Assembly: GCA_016297675.1 (NCBI GenBank)
Contig: JAEDGE010000052.1
Span: 1-12,871, forward strand
Direction of reading: 5' to 3'
Source of the DNA: Oscillospiraceae bacterium
Lineage (GTDB): Bacteria > Bacillota > Clostridia > Oscillospirales > Ruminococcaceae
Length of the DNA stretch: 12,871 nt
The notes under the pieces were generated by a model that was given only the letters and a program-made list of their open reading frames with translations, was not told where the DNA came from and made no database searches. Of the stretch, positions 7,379 to 12,871 are shown piece by piece. Both the position numbers and the translations under genes were made by a program. Positions within the stretch are counted from its first letter, which is position 1, and each line of letters begins with the position of its first letter.

Positions 7379-8607
7379 GATTGTTCCTCCGTCTGGTCAT
7401 CCTTCTGCTTCGACTCTTCCGCAGCGGTCTTCTCTGCCGGCTGCTTTCCAGTACGCAGCCCCAACAGTACCAACACTGCACCAACAACCAATACCACACC
7501 GCTGATTCCAAGCAAGAGATATTTGCTGTTGAATCCCTTCTTTTTTTCCTCGGTAATTACCACATTGCTGTCATCCTCTTCGCTGATCTCCTCCGTGGCA
7601 GACAGATCTTCTTGTCCTCGACCACCTCTTACAATATCAGCATTCTGTACCGTTACAAAAGAAAACGAATTCTGATAGCTATACTCCTCATCACTGTCTG
7701 CTGCATATTTCTGTGCCGCAGAGCCGGACTCACCATAAATCGTGAAATTTTTCACAGTGGTTGTCATATCCACTTCATAGCCAAACGCACTATAGCCGAT
7801 TTCCTCCACACTGGCAGGAATGGTGATTTCTTTCAAGCCCGTTCCCGCAAAAGCAGCCTGTCCGATTATGCTCAGTCCGGTCGGCAGTACCACTTCTGTC
7901 ATGCCTGTACAACCGGCAAAAGCACCATTTCCGATATAGGTCAATTCGGTCGGCAGTGTCCATTCTGTCACGTTTTCGCAATATGCAAAGGCATAATCGC
8001 AAATTTCCACCACACTATCCGGTATGGAAATACTGGAAAACGTATCATAGGCAAATGCCCAGTCATCAATGTATTGCAAACTGTCCGGCAGCTGAATTTC
8101 CTGCAAATTTGTACACTTGCCGAACGCTGCATAATACAATTCTTTAACTCCGTCAGGAACCGTATAACTGGTTGCCGGCAGTGCCGGCGGATATGCCATC
8201 AGGCAGTCATCTTTCTTGCGGAAGAGGACGCCGTCTTTTGCATAATAGGTTTCACTGTCTTCTGCAACAGCAAACTCTTTCAGATGATCGCAGTCAAAAA
8301 ATGCACTTTCTCCAATTTCCGTAATGGTAGCAGGAATCGTGATTTTCTCCAGTGTATCGCAGTTATAAAATGTATCCGCAGCGATACCGGCAATGACCGT
8401 ACCATCCAGTTCTTCCGGCAATACGATTTCGGTATCCTGACCGGTATAGCCAGTCAGATACCCTTTTAACGTTTCACTATCTACCTCATAGGTATAGTCA
8501 CCGCTGGTACCCTCCGCGGAAGCCGGTATCATCGTAACAGCAGAACCTGCTGACAATCCGGTAAGCAGCAGAGAAATCGAAAAAATACAAAATAATCGAT
8601 GTTTCAT
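7375..8607 (-). CDS. BspA-like leucine-rich-repeat membrane protein (first in operon)
   Basis: The 410-residue product from ATG 8607 (M-K-H-R-L) has a signal peptide at 1-31 (..IPASA). LRR_5 repeats cover about 60-275, with a DGVLFRKKDD..AYP island at about 123-155. A cap (TVKNFTIYGESGSAAQKYA) lies near 284-302. An acidic juxtamembrane stretch runs 333-354, a membrane helix about 362-384, then a short hydrophilic tail rich in Glu and Lys. The start is uncertain: AGGAGG lies 27 nt upstream, bridged by a hairpin, and an in-frame ATG at 8646 lacks a ribosome binding site. The frame is open further, to 8901, through palindromic non-coding DNA, and I reject that extension. I found no convincing promoter, so readthrough from glmS is possible. 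The ligand is unknown. Confidence 0.85.
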   Translation of the reverse strand: MKHRLFCIFSISLLLTGLSAGSAVTMIPASAEGTSGDYTYEVDSETLKGYLTGYTGQDTEIVLPEELDGTVIAGIAADTFYNCDTLEKITIPATITEIGESAFFDCDHLKEFAVAEDSETYYAKDGVLFRKKDDCLMAYPPALPATSYTVPDGVKELYYAAFGKCTNLQEIQLPDSLQYIDDWAFAYDTFSSISIPDSVVEICDYAFAYCENVTEWTLPTELTYIGNGAFAGCTGMTEVVLPTGLSIIGQAAFAGTGLKEITIPASVEEIGYSAFGYEVDMTTTVKNFTIYGESGSAAQKYAADSDEEYSYQNSFSFVTVQNADIVRGGRGQEDLSATEEISEEDDSNVVITEEKKKGFNSKYLLLGISGVVLVVGAVLVLLGLRTGKQPAEKTAAEESKQKDDQTEEQS

Positions 8608-8617
8608 ATCGTTTTTA

Positions 8618-8640
8618 TCGTCCGAATAGGACAACCTCCT
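8618..8640 (-). promoter_or_regulatory. Distant AGGAGG plus hairpin before the first LRR gene
   Basis: AGGAGG at 8635-8640 is 27 nt from the ATG at 8607, too far for normal use. Directly after it TTGTCC (8629-8634) can pair with GGACGA (8618-8623) around a 5-nt loop, with one G-U pair. If this 17-nt hairpin is excluded, 10 nt remain between ribosome binding site and ATG, a workable spacing. Confidence 0.4.
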
Positions 8641-8677
8641 CTTCATTTCATAGCAAAGTACAAACATAAGACAAACC

Positions 8678-8920
8678 GCCACAGGCGAACCTTTTATACC
8701 AGGCTCTATTGCAAAATCTACAATTTTGCAATGCCGGCAATGCATTGCCGGTGGTGGCTTTGCCACCAAGAGCCGCCGTTCATACTCACGGAAATCAATT
8801 TTCGGATTTCTTTGAGAAAACTTGTCTGAACCGTCCGGCAGATTCGCTACGCTGTCTGCCTGTGACCGCAGTCGCCTGTGGCATAGAATTGAAACCATCA
8901 TTTAAAAATTGATTTCCGTG
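8678..8920. repeat. Nested inverted-repeat element
   Basis: Two long-range inverted repeats cross each other here. GCCACAGGCGA (8678-8688) is perfectly complementary to 8872-8882. CACGGAAATCAATTTT (8787-8802) is perfectly complementary to 8905-8920. A GGCAGA/TCTGCC stem (8837-8842, 8855-8860) lies in the second interval, and a four-way-junction sequence (8702-8774) lies in the first. There is no coding potential. It may be a palindromic repeat family or a structured RNA. No transposase or target-site duplication is visible. Confidence 0.65.
8702..8774. repeat. Near-perfect four-way-junction palindrome
   Basis: GGCTCT (8702-8707) pairs with AGAGCC (8769-8774) and encloses three adjacent hairpins. 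They are ATTGCAAAAT/ATTTTGCAAT (8708-8732, 5-nt loop), the perfect 18-bp palindrome CCGGCAATGCATTGCCGG (8734-8751), and TGGTGGC/GCCACCA (8752-8768, 3-nt loop). Only base 8733 is unpaired between helices. It is symmetric, so either strand could fold. Confidence 0.8.
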
Positions 8921-8944
8921 TCAGCGGATGGTCTTATCGTATGT

Positions 8945-10768
8945 TTATTCCACTGTCACTGACTTTGCCAGATTTCTCGGCTTATCGACATCGTTGCCAC
9001 GCAAAACAGAAGTATAATATGCAATCAATTGTAGCGGTACGACTGCCAACATTGGCATCAATAAATCATCAAATTCCGGCAGCCCAAATTTCCAGTCAGC
9101 CACATCCGGATCCGGCTGATAGCTGTCCCGACAAACCAATACGACCTTTGCCCCTCTTGCCTTCACTTCCTTGATATTGCTGATGGTCTTCTCAAACAAT
9201 GCCTTCTGCGTTGCCACCGCAATGACCGGCATCCCATCCGAAATCAGCGAAATCGTACCATGCTTCAATTCTCCAGCTGCATAGGATTCTGAATGGATAT
9301 AGGAGATCTCCTTCAGCTTCAGCGAGCCTTCCATACTCAAGGCATAATCCAGCCCTCTGCCGATATAGAGCAGGCTGTCTGCGGTAATCAAAGAAGAAGC
9401 GATAAACTGTGTCTGTTCCTTGTGCTGTAAAATTTCTGCAATGTAATCCGGTGTCTGCTGCAATTCTGCCACCAGCTTCCGGCATTCCGTCTCATCAATC
9501 GTACCAGCTGCCAGTGCAAATTCAAATGCCAGCAGGTACATCACAGCAATCTGCACCATATATGCCTTCGTCGATGCCACAGCAATTTCCGGACCGGCAT
9601 GCGTATAAATCAGCATATCTGCTTCTCTGGCAATGGAACTGCCCTTTGCATTGACAATGGCAAGTGTTTTTGCCCCTCTCTGCTTTGCCAGCCGCATCGC
9701 TGCCAGACTGTCCGCCGTTTCTCCGGACTGGGAAATGACAATCACCAGATCCTTTTCTCCCAAAATCGGATCCCGATACCGGAACTCAGATGCAATATCC
9801 ACTGTTACCGGAATTCGTGCCAACTTTTCAATGACATACTGCCCCACAACACCGGCATGCATTGCCGTCCCACAGGCAACTACAAAAATTCGCTCATATT
9901 GTTTGAGTTCCTCCGGTGTGATGTTGCATTCTTCCAGATTCGGCAAACCATCCCGAATCCGTGGAGCAATGGTCGTTTTAATGGCAGTCGGCTGTTCATG
10001 AATTTCTTTCAGCATAAAATGTGCATAGCCGCCCTTTTCGGCAGCATCCATATCCCAATCTGCTGTCTTCCGTTCTTTCTGTACTTCTACGCCATAGGCA
10101 TCGTAAACCTTTACGCCATTTTTGTCCAGTACTGCAATTTCTTCCTGCTCCAACAGATAGTAATCTTTGGTATACCGTAAAATGGCGGGAACATCCGAAG
10201 CAATAAAGCTTTCGTTTTCACCAAGTCCGACAATCAACGGGCTTTCTTTCCGTGTTGCATAGACCACATTCGGATGGTCGGCAAAAATTACGCCCAGTGC
10301 ATAAGAGCCTTCCAAATCCCGAATGGTATGGGAAATGGTTTCAATCGGACTGCCATTATAATTGTAATCCAGCAGCTTTGCAACCACTTCCGTATCGGTA
10401 TCGCTGGTAAAGGTCACGCCCTTTGCAGACAGATAATCTTTCAATTCTTTATAGTTTTCAATAATGCCGTTGTGTACAATGGTCACTCTTCCGCCGCTGT
10501 GAGGATGCGAATTCACATCAGACGGTTCTCCATGGGTTGCCCAACGGGTATGCCCAATACCGGCATGCCCCTCCGGTCTGCCCTCCTGTTCCATTTTATG
10601 AATCAGGTCTGCCAATCTACCCTTTGATTTTGCCACTTCAATTTTGCCTGTTTCTGAGAAAACCGCAATGCCTGCTGAGTCATAGCCACGGTATTCCAAT
10701 TTCGTCAAGCCATTTATCAGTACGTCGGTACAACTCCGACTGCCTACATAGCCTACAATTCCGCACAT
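8945..10768 (-). CDS. glmS: Glutamine-fructose-6-phosphate aminotransferase (isomerizing)
   Basis: GlmS makes glucosamine-6-phosphate from fructose-6-phosphate and glutamine, the first step toward UDP-GlcNAc for peptidoglycan. The 607-residue length is normal. The N-terminal class II glutaminase domain begins MCGIVGYVG, with Cys2 as nucleophile, and holds HTRWATHG (73-80) and HNGIIENY (99-106). Two SIS sugar-isomerase domains follow, from about 293 and 465; the first has ACGTAMHAG (298-306) and ISQSGET (345-351). The motif ESYAAGELKHG (494-504) and the C-terminal KSVTVE with the active-site Lys602 are intact. The start is ATG 10768, with GGGAGG 10 nt upstream. It has its own promoter and a leader of about 27 nt, so there is no room for a glmS ribozyme. 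Confidence 0.98.
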   Translation of the reverse strand: MCGIVGYVGSRSCTDVLINGLTKLEYRGYDSAGIAVFSETGKIEVAKSKGRLADLIHKMEQEGRPEGHAGIGHTRWATHGEPSDVNSHPHSGGRVTIVHNGIIENYKELKDYLSAKGVTFTSDTDTEVVAKLLDYNYNGSPIETISHTIRDLEGSYALGVIFADHPNVVYATRKESPLIVGLGENESFIASDVPAILRYTKDYYLLEQEEIAVLDKNGVKVYDAYGVEVQKERKTADWDMDAAEKGGYAHFMLKEIHEQPTAIKTTIAPRIRDGLPNLEECNITPEELKQYERIFVVACGTAMHAGVVGQYVIEKLARIPVTVDIASEFRYRDPILGEKDLVIVISQSGETADSLAAMRLAKQRGAKTLAIVNAKGSSIAREADMLIYTHAGPEIAVASTKAYMVQIAVMYLLAFEFALAAGTIDETECRKLVAELQQTPDYIAEILQHKEQTQFIASSLITADSLLYIGRGLDYALSMEGSLKLKEISYIHSESYAAGELKHGTISLISDGMPVIAVATQKALFEKTISNIKEVKARGAKVVLVCRDSYQPDPDVADWKFGLPEFDDLLMPMLAVVPLQLIAYYTSVLRGNDVDKPRNLAKSVTVE

Positions 10769-10802
10769 GGTTCAAGTGCCTCCCTTTGATTTGATATGAT
10801 AC

Positions 10803-10831
10803 ATTATAACACGTCAACACCAGAAATGCAA
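10803..10831 (-). promoter_or_regulatory. glmS promoter
   Basis: On the minus strand TTGCAT (10826-10831), 17-nt spacer, perfect TATAAT (10803-10808). The start point would be near 10796, leaving about 27 nt of leader. That leader contains the ribosome binding site GGGAGG (10779-10784) and nothing else visible. Confidence 0.8.
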
Positions 10832-10914
10832 GAAAAAAGGGGAGGCTTTTCATCTCATTTTCACAAAGACAAGTCACATTCCCGAAAAAGAACGAAACAA
10901 CCGCCTAAATATGC

Positions 10915-10950
10915 AAAAAGAGGCTGTGTTTTGCTCCCACAGCCCCTTTC
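10915..10950 (-). terminator. Intrinsic terminator of the MFS-FeoA operon
   Basis: GGCTGTG (10922-10928) pairs with CACAGCC (10938-10944) around a 9-nt loop, and flanking bases extend the stem beyond one mismatch. In minus-strand orientation the stem is followed by CTCTTTTTGC, a usable T-tract. It lies 9 nt after the FeoA stop codon. Confidence 0.8.
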
Positions 10951-10958
10951 TGATCCGT

Positions 10959-11213
10959 TCAAGTCTGAACGGTAATGTTGACTAAAATGTATTGTGCATC
11001 ACTTTGCCGCAAGGCGATCCATGCCCCCCGTATCTGCAACAGCATCGGGCAGCGTTTCGGATTCCGCAAACACCGGATTTTTGTTCCGGAAACCATTCCC
11101 AAATCCTGTAATCGCTGCCGCATTGCCGGCGATACATGCAGAGAATGCACCGTGCAGTCCGTTCCTGCCCGCAGCCGGTGCAGCGGAATCGGAAGCGGCC
11201 ATACTTCTTCCAT
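10959..11213 (-). CDS. FeoA-domain protein
   Basis: This small SH3-like protein is 84 residues from ATG 11213. GTG 11219 or TTG 11222 are alternative starts, with AGGAGG 11, 5 and 2 nt away respectively; GTG has the best spacing, ATG the most usual codon. It shows the FeoA pattern: PLHRLRAGTDCTV, then RQRLQDLGMVSGTKIRCLR, a short turn with CP, and a final strand RGAWIALRQSDAQYILV. FeoA proteins bind the cytosolic part of FeoB during ferrous iron uptake, but no feoB lies in the window. It sits about 72 nt downstream of the MFS gene on the same strand and is followed by a terminator, so the two probably share a transcript. A stand-alone regulatory or adaptor role is possible. The family call is good, the role uncertain. 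Confidence 0.82.
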   Translation of the reverse strand: MEEVWPLPIPLHRLRAGTDCTVHSLHVSPAMRQRLQDLGMVSGTKIRCLRNPKRCPMLLQIRGAWIALRQSDAQYILVNITVQT

Positions 11214-11285
11214 ATCCACCAACTCCTCCTGCTCCTATTCTATGCAGAAGGCGGTCAATATGTTTCTGCCTTTCAAAAAGCCCCT

Positions 11286-12590
11286 CTATCTACCTGTTTT
11301 GTCTTCCAGTTCCCATAGGGATGGATTCCGCCGAAAATACAGACAGATGCCAACCCCCAAAAAGGCAATCACAAAGAAGAACAAAGCGGCACCGCTGCCC
11401 TTTCCCGTTCCAAACAGCGCCATCAAAAAGCGGTTGTTCTGTGCTGCCATAAGTGGCTCAAAAATATAATCCACGGCAAATCCACCGATCAGATAGCCCA
11501 CTGGAATGGTAAAAAATTGAAATGCATTCCGAACTGCATAGATTCTGCCCTGCATGGATTCCGGAATATGCAGCCGCAGAATGGCTTCCATGTTGGTACT
11601 CATCCACGGAATGGCAATCCATCCCAGAAATCCGGCAAGACTCCAAATCCAGACATTGGTTCCCAGAGCCAGCAGAAAATTTTCCGTACTCATGGAAAAC
11701 AGCAGACAATTGCAGATCACACGGATTCGGCTTTTTGGTTCTTTTCGGAAGGATGCAAACAGACTACCTGCCAGTGTAGACAGTCCGATGACCATATTGA
11801 CAATGCCCATCCCCGTTTCACTGCCGCCTGTCCGGGAGAGCATCATCGCTGGAAATGCTGCCTGATACATGGAAGCCACCAGATTGATGGCAGCCAGAAA
11901 ACAAATGAGAGCAAAAATCCCACGCTGCTGTTTTAACCAGACAACACCGCTTTTCACAGAAGCCAGAAAGCGTTCTGCTGTTCCCTGCTCTGCCTGTTTT
12001 TTCTCCGGAATGCGAATCCAGAACAGCAGCGTCAAAAATGCAACTGCAAAGGTTCCCAAATCCAGACAGAATACTGCCCGAAGTCCGAATATGCCCAGAA
12101 TGGCAGTGGTGATAACAGGTGTGAGAATGCTGTTCACCGCATTCGACAGATATCGCAAACCGCCTACTTTCTGGTAAAATTGCTTCGGCAAAATTCTTGT
12201 GACAGCGACCTCAGAAGCTGGTTGCTGTACCGTATTCATCAAACCGCTGACCACATTGACTGCATAGATATGCCAGATGGCAAGCTGGCCTGTTTCCAAT
12301 AACAGCCATATCAAACCCGTTGCTACCGCTGCAATGCTATCACAGACCAGCATTGTCACTTTCTTATTCCATCGGTCAGACAGTGCCCCCGCAAACAGAC
12401 TGCACACCACATAGGGGGCATAGGAACACACCATCAGCATGGCAGTCATCAAAGCAGAACCATTCTGCTGATAAGACCAGATTACCAATGCATAGGCAGT
12501 CATCGCACTGCCCAGTGCAGAAAAGGACTGGCTGAGCCAAAGCGTCAAAAACGCACGCATTTCATAAATTGTATGATAGATTTTCTTCAT
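11286..12590 (-). CDS. MFS transporter, efflux type (MFS_3/MefA-like)
   Basis: The 434-residue membrane protein starts at ATG 12590, with AGGAG (12599-12603) 8 nt upstream. An in-frame ATG at 12671 would add 27 residues encoded by structured leader DNA, has no ribosome binding site, and is rejected. The hydrophobic profile fits 12 helices. MFS motif A is seen as GALSDRWNKK (68-77) after helix 2, and a central cytosolic loop (..RIPEKKQAEQGTAERF..) separates the halves. QPASEVAVTRILP after helix 4 is typical of the MFS_3 group, which includes macrolide efflux MefA and siderophore exporters. It probably exports a small molecule by proton antiport; the substrate is unknown. A leader peptide and competing inverted repeats directly upstream suggest attenuation, as for some drug-resistance genes. 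A FeoA gene follows. Confidence 0.87.
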   Translation of the reverse strand: MKKIYHTIYEMRAFLTLWLSQSFSALGSAMTAYALVIWSYQQNGSALMTAMLMVCSYAPYVVCSLFAGALSDRWNKKVTMLVCDSIAAVATGLIWLLLETGQLAIWHIYAVNVVSGLMNTVQQPASEVAVTRILPKQFYQKVGGLRYLSNAVNSILTPVITTAILGIFGLRAVFCLDLGTFAVAFLTLLFWIRIPEKKQAEQGTAERFLASVKSGVVWLKQQRGIFALICFLAAINLVASMYQAAFPAMMLSRTGGSETGMGIVNMVIGLSTLAGSLFASFRKEPKSRIRVICNCLLFSMSTENFLLALGTNVWIWSLAGFLGWIAIPWMSTNMEAILRLHIPESMQGRIYAVRNAFQFFTIPVGYLIGGFAVDYIFEPLMAAQNNRFLMALFGTGKGSGAALFFFVIAFLGVGICLYFRRNPSLWELEDKTGR

Positions 12591-12713
12591 AAACCCTGCT
12601 CCTAACAAATCAAAATAAAATTTTTGCTTGTATGCAGGGTGATTTGGAACAGAATGAAATGGATTCTGCATTCTGCTCTGTACAAGTCTGTTCCGTCAAA
12701 CCCTGCACAGAGC
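12588..12713 (-). promoter_or_regulatory. Candidate translational attenuator of the MFS gene
   Basis: Three mutually competing pairings lie on the minus-strand transcript. Helix I: GCTCTGTGCA (12704-12713) with TGTACAGAGC (12675-12684), one G-U pair. Helix II: GCAGGGTTTGACGGAACAG (12688-12706) with 12634-12652, 7 plus 6 bp around an internal loop. Helix III: ACCCTGC (12634-12640) with GCAGGGT (12593-12599), which touches the ribosome binding site and the start-codon spacer of the transporter. I excludes II and II excludes III. A 12-codon ORF ends inside the 5' arm. The layout is seen; the regulation is inferred. Confidence 0.55.
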
Positions 12714-12734
12714 AATTACACTGCAAATTATCAT
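12696..12734 (-). CDS. 12-residue leader peptide upstream of MFS transporter
   Basis: ATG 12734 opens a 12-codon frame encoding MIICSVIALCRV, ending in TGA (12696-12698). GGAGG (12742-12746) lies 7 nt upstream, a better site than that of many full genes here. The last codons and the stop fall within the arms of the inverted repeats that can reach the MFS start region. That is the arrangement of leader peptides controlling resistance genes by ribosome stalling. The sequence is hydrophobic with two Cys. I do not recognise it as a known stalling peptide. Translation is likely from the site alone; function is inferred from position. Confidence 0.55.
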   Translation of the reverse strand: MIICSVIALCRV

Positions 12735-12755
12735 GTATATTCCTCCATTTATCAG

Positions 12756-12789
12756 AGAGCCTGTGTACAGATATCTGCACACAGGCTCT
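12756..12789 (-). terminator. 34-nt hairpin after the upstream gene (possible terminator)
   Basis: AGAGCCTGTGT and its inverted copy flank ACAGATATCTGC, forming a nearly perfect 34-nt palindrome. The one imperfect position is an A-C mismatch in plus-strand RNA but a G-U pair in minus-strand RNA, so it appears made for the minus-strand transcript. It lies 20 nt past the stop of the partial upstream gene and 10 nt before the leader-peptide ribosome binding site. There is no clear T-run, so a leader hairpin is as likely as a terminator. Confidence 0.5.
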
Positions 12790-12809
12790 TACATAGAATC
12801 AATATAATT

Positions 12810-12871
12810 TTACCATGGACGTGTATTTCCACCACTGCTGGAAGAAGAAACCGAACTGCCGCCGGAAAGTG
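12810..12871 (-). CDS. C-terminal fragment of an unknown protein, Gly/Ser-rich
   Basis: The frame ending at TAA (12810-12812) reads LSGGSSVSSSSSGGNTRPW at the window edge. It is a low-complexity tail of the kind seen at the end of TPM-domain or secreted proteins. Only 19 residues are visible, and the other two frames give no better end, so the gene call rests on composition and on the hairpin that follows. No function can be given. Confidence 0.4.
   Translation of the reverse strand, partial: LSGGSSVSSSSSGGNTRPW

Larger units (their letters stand above)
8608..8944. other. 337-nt non-coding, palindrome-rich intergenic region
   Basis: The gap between the glmS stop and the LRR operon start has no supported gene. 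It holds nested perfect inverted repeats (8678-8920) and the ribosome binding site with hairpin of the first LRR gene. A weak candidate -10 (TATAAA, minus strand) sits near 8693-8698 without a good -35. A 6-bp ACCATC/GATGGT stem (about 8894-8932) follows the glmS stop, but it has no clear T-tract. Confidence 0.7.

Noticed and set aside
7381..8469. Long open frame antisense to the first LRR gene (and similar ones opposite glmS and the MFS gene)
   Set aside because: Repetitive codon use in the sense gene keeps the antisense frame open. There is no ribosome binding site and no recognisable domain, and the sense product is a clear LRR protein.
4335..8607. CRISPR-like or satellite repeats
   Set aside because: The periodic similarity of about 69 nt is the coding sequence of 23-residue LRR units, with divergent repeats and no spacers.
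8608..8901. N-terminal extension of the first LRR protein
   Set aside because: The frame is open only because the palindromic DNA lacks stops. The extension would place a signal peptide about 98 residues inside the protein.
8678..8920. Miniature transposon with terminal inverted repeats
   Set aside because: The arms are internal and crossing, no target-site duplication is evident, and no transposase is nearby. It is kept only as a palindromic element of unknown type.
11244..11269. GCAGAA/TTCTGC inverted repeat between MFS and FeoA genes
   Set aside because: Six base pairs with a 14-nt loop and no T-tract are too weak to call a terminator or regulator.
12591..12671. ATG 12671 as start of the MFS transporter
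   Set aside because: No ribosome binding site, and the extra 27 residues are encoded by the inverted-repeat leader. ATG 12590 has AGGAG at 8 nt.

Overview
The window reads as chromosomal DNA of a Gram-positive anaerobe of the Bacillota. Clostridia of the Ruminococcus / Oscillospiraceae type is my best guess. The basis is: AGGAGG-type ribosome binding sites, TTGACA/TATAAT promoters, a clustered tRNA operon with encoded CCA ends, a SPFH - zinc-ribbon - TPM cassette like that of Bacillus relatives, and several BspA-like leucine-rich-repeat surface proteins. The genus is an inference and cannot be proven here. I see no phage, plasmid, insertion sequence, CRISPR array or rRNA.

Layout. (1) Positions 1-345, minus strand: tRNA-Val(TAC), tRNA-Asp(GTC), tRNA-Phe(GAA) and a tRNA-Gly(GCC) cut by the window edge, transcribed in that order from two tandem consensus promoters (P1 440-468, P2 584-612). 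(2) Positions 756-4319, plus strand: a three-gene operon with its own promoter. It encodes a SPFH protein with three C-terminal zinc ribbons, a membrane protein with two N-terminal zinc ribbons, and a secreted/membrane TPM-domain protein. It resembles Bacillus subtilis ydjI-ydjG-ydjH, the partners of PspA in envelope stress, but no PspA gene is present here. (3) A bidirectional terminator at 4280-4319 separates it from a convergent minus-strand operon (4335-8607) of three membrane-anchored BspA-like LRR proteins joined by 4-nt ATGA overlaps. (4) Positions 8608-8944 are non-coding and packed with perfect inverted repeats, including a 73-nt sequence that can fold into a nearly gap-free four-way junction. 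(5) glmS (minus strand) has its own promoter and a leader too short for a glmS ribozyme. (6) An operon on the minus strand holds an MFS efflux-type transporter followed by a FeoA-domain protein and a terminator. (7) Between the transporter and the window end lie a 12-codon leader ORF with a strong ribosome binding site, mutually exclusive inverted repeats that reach the transporter start codon, a 34-nt hairpin, and the Gly/Ser-rich C-terminus of a further gene.

The most interesting parts are the apparent peptide-coupled attenuator in front of the MFS transporter (12588-12746) and the palindromic element between glmS and the LRR operon (8678-8920). Next come the PspA-less SPFH/zinc-ribbon/TPM cassette and the overlapping LRR operon. 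All functional statements about these are inferences from sequence patterns; no search or folding program was run.
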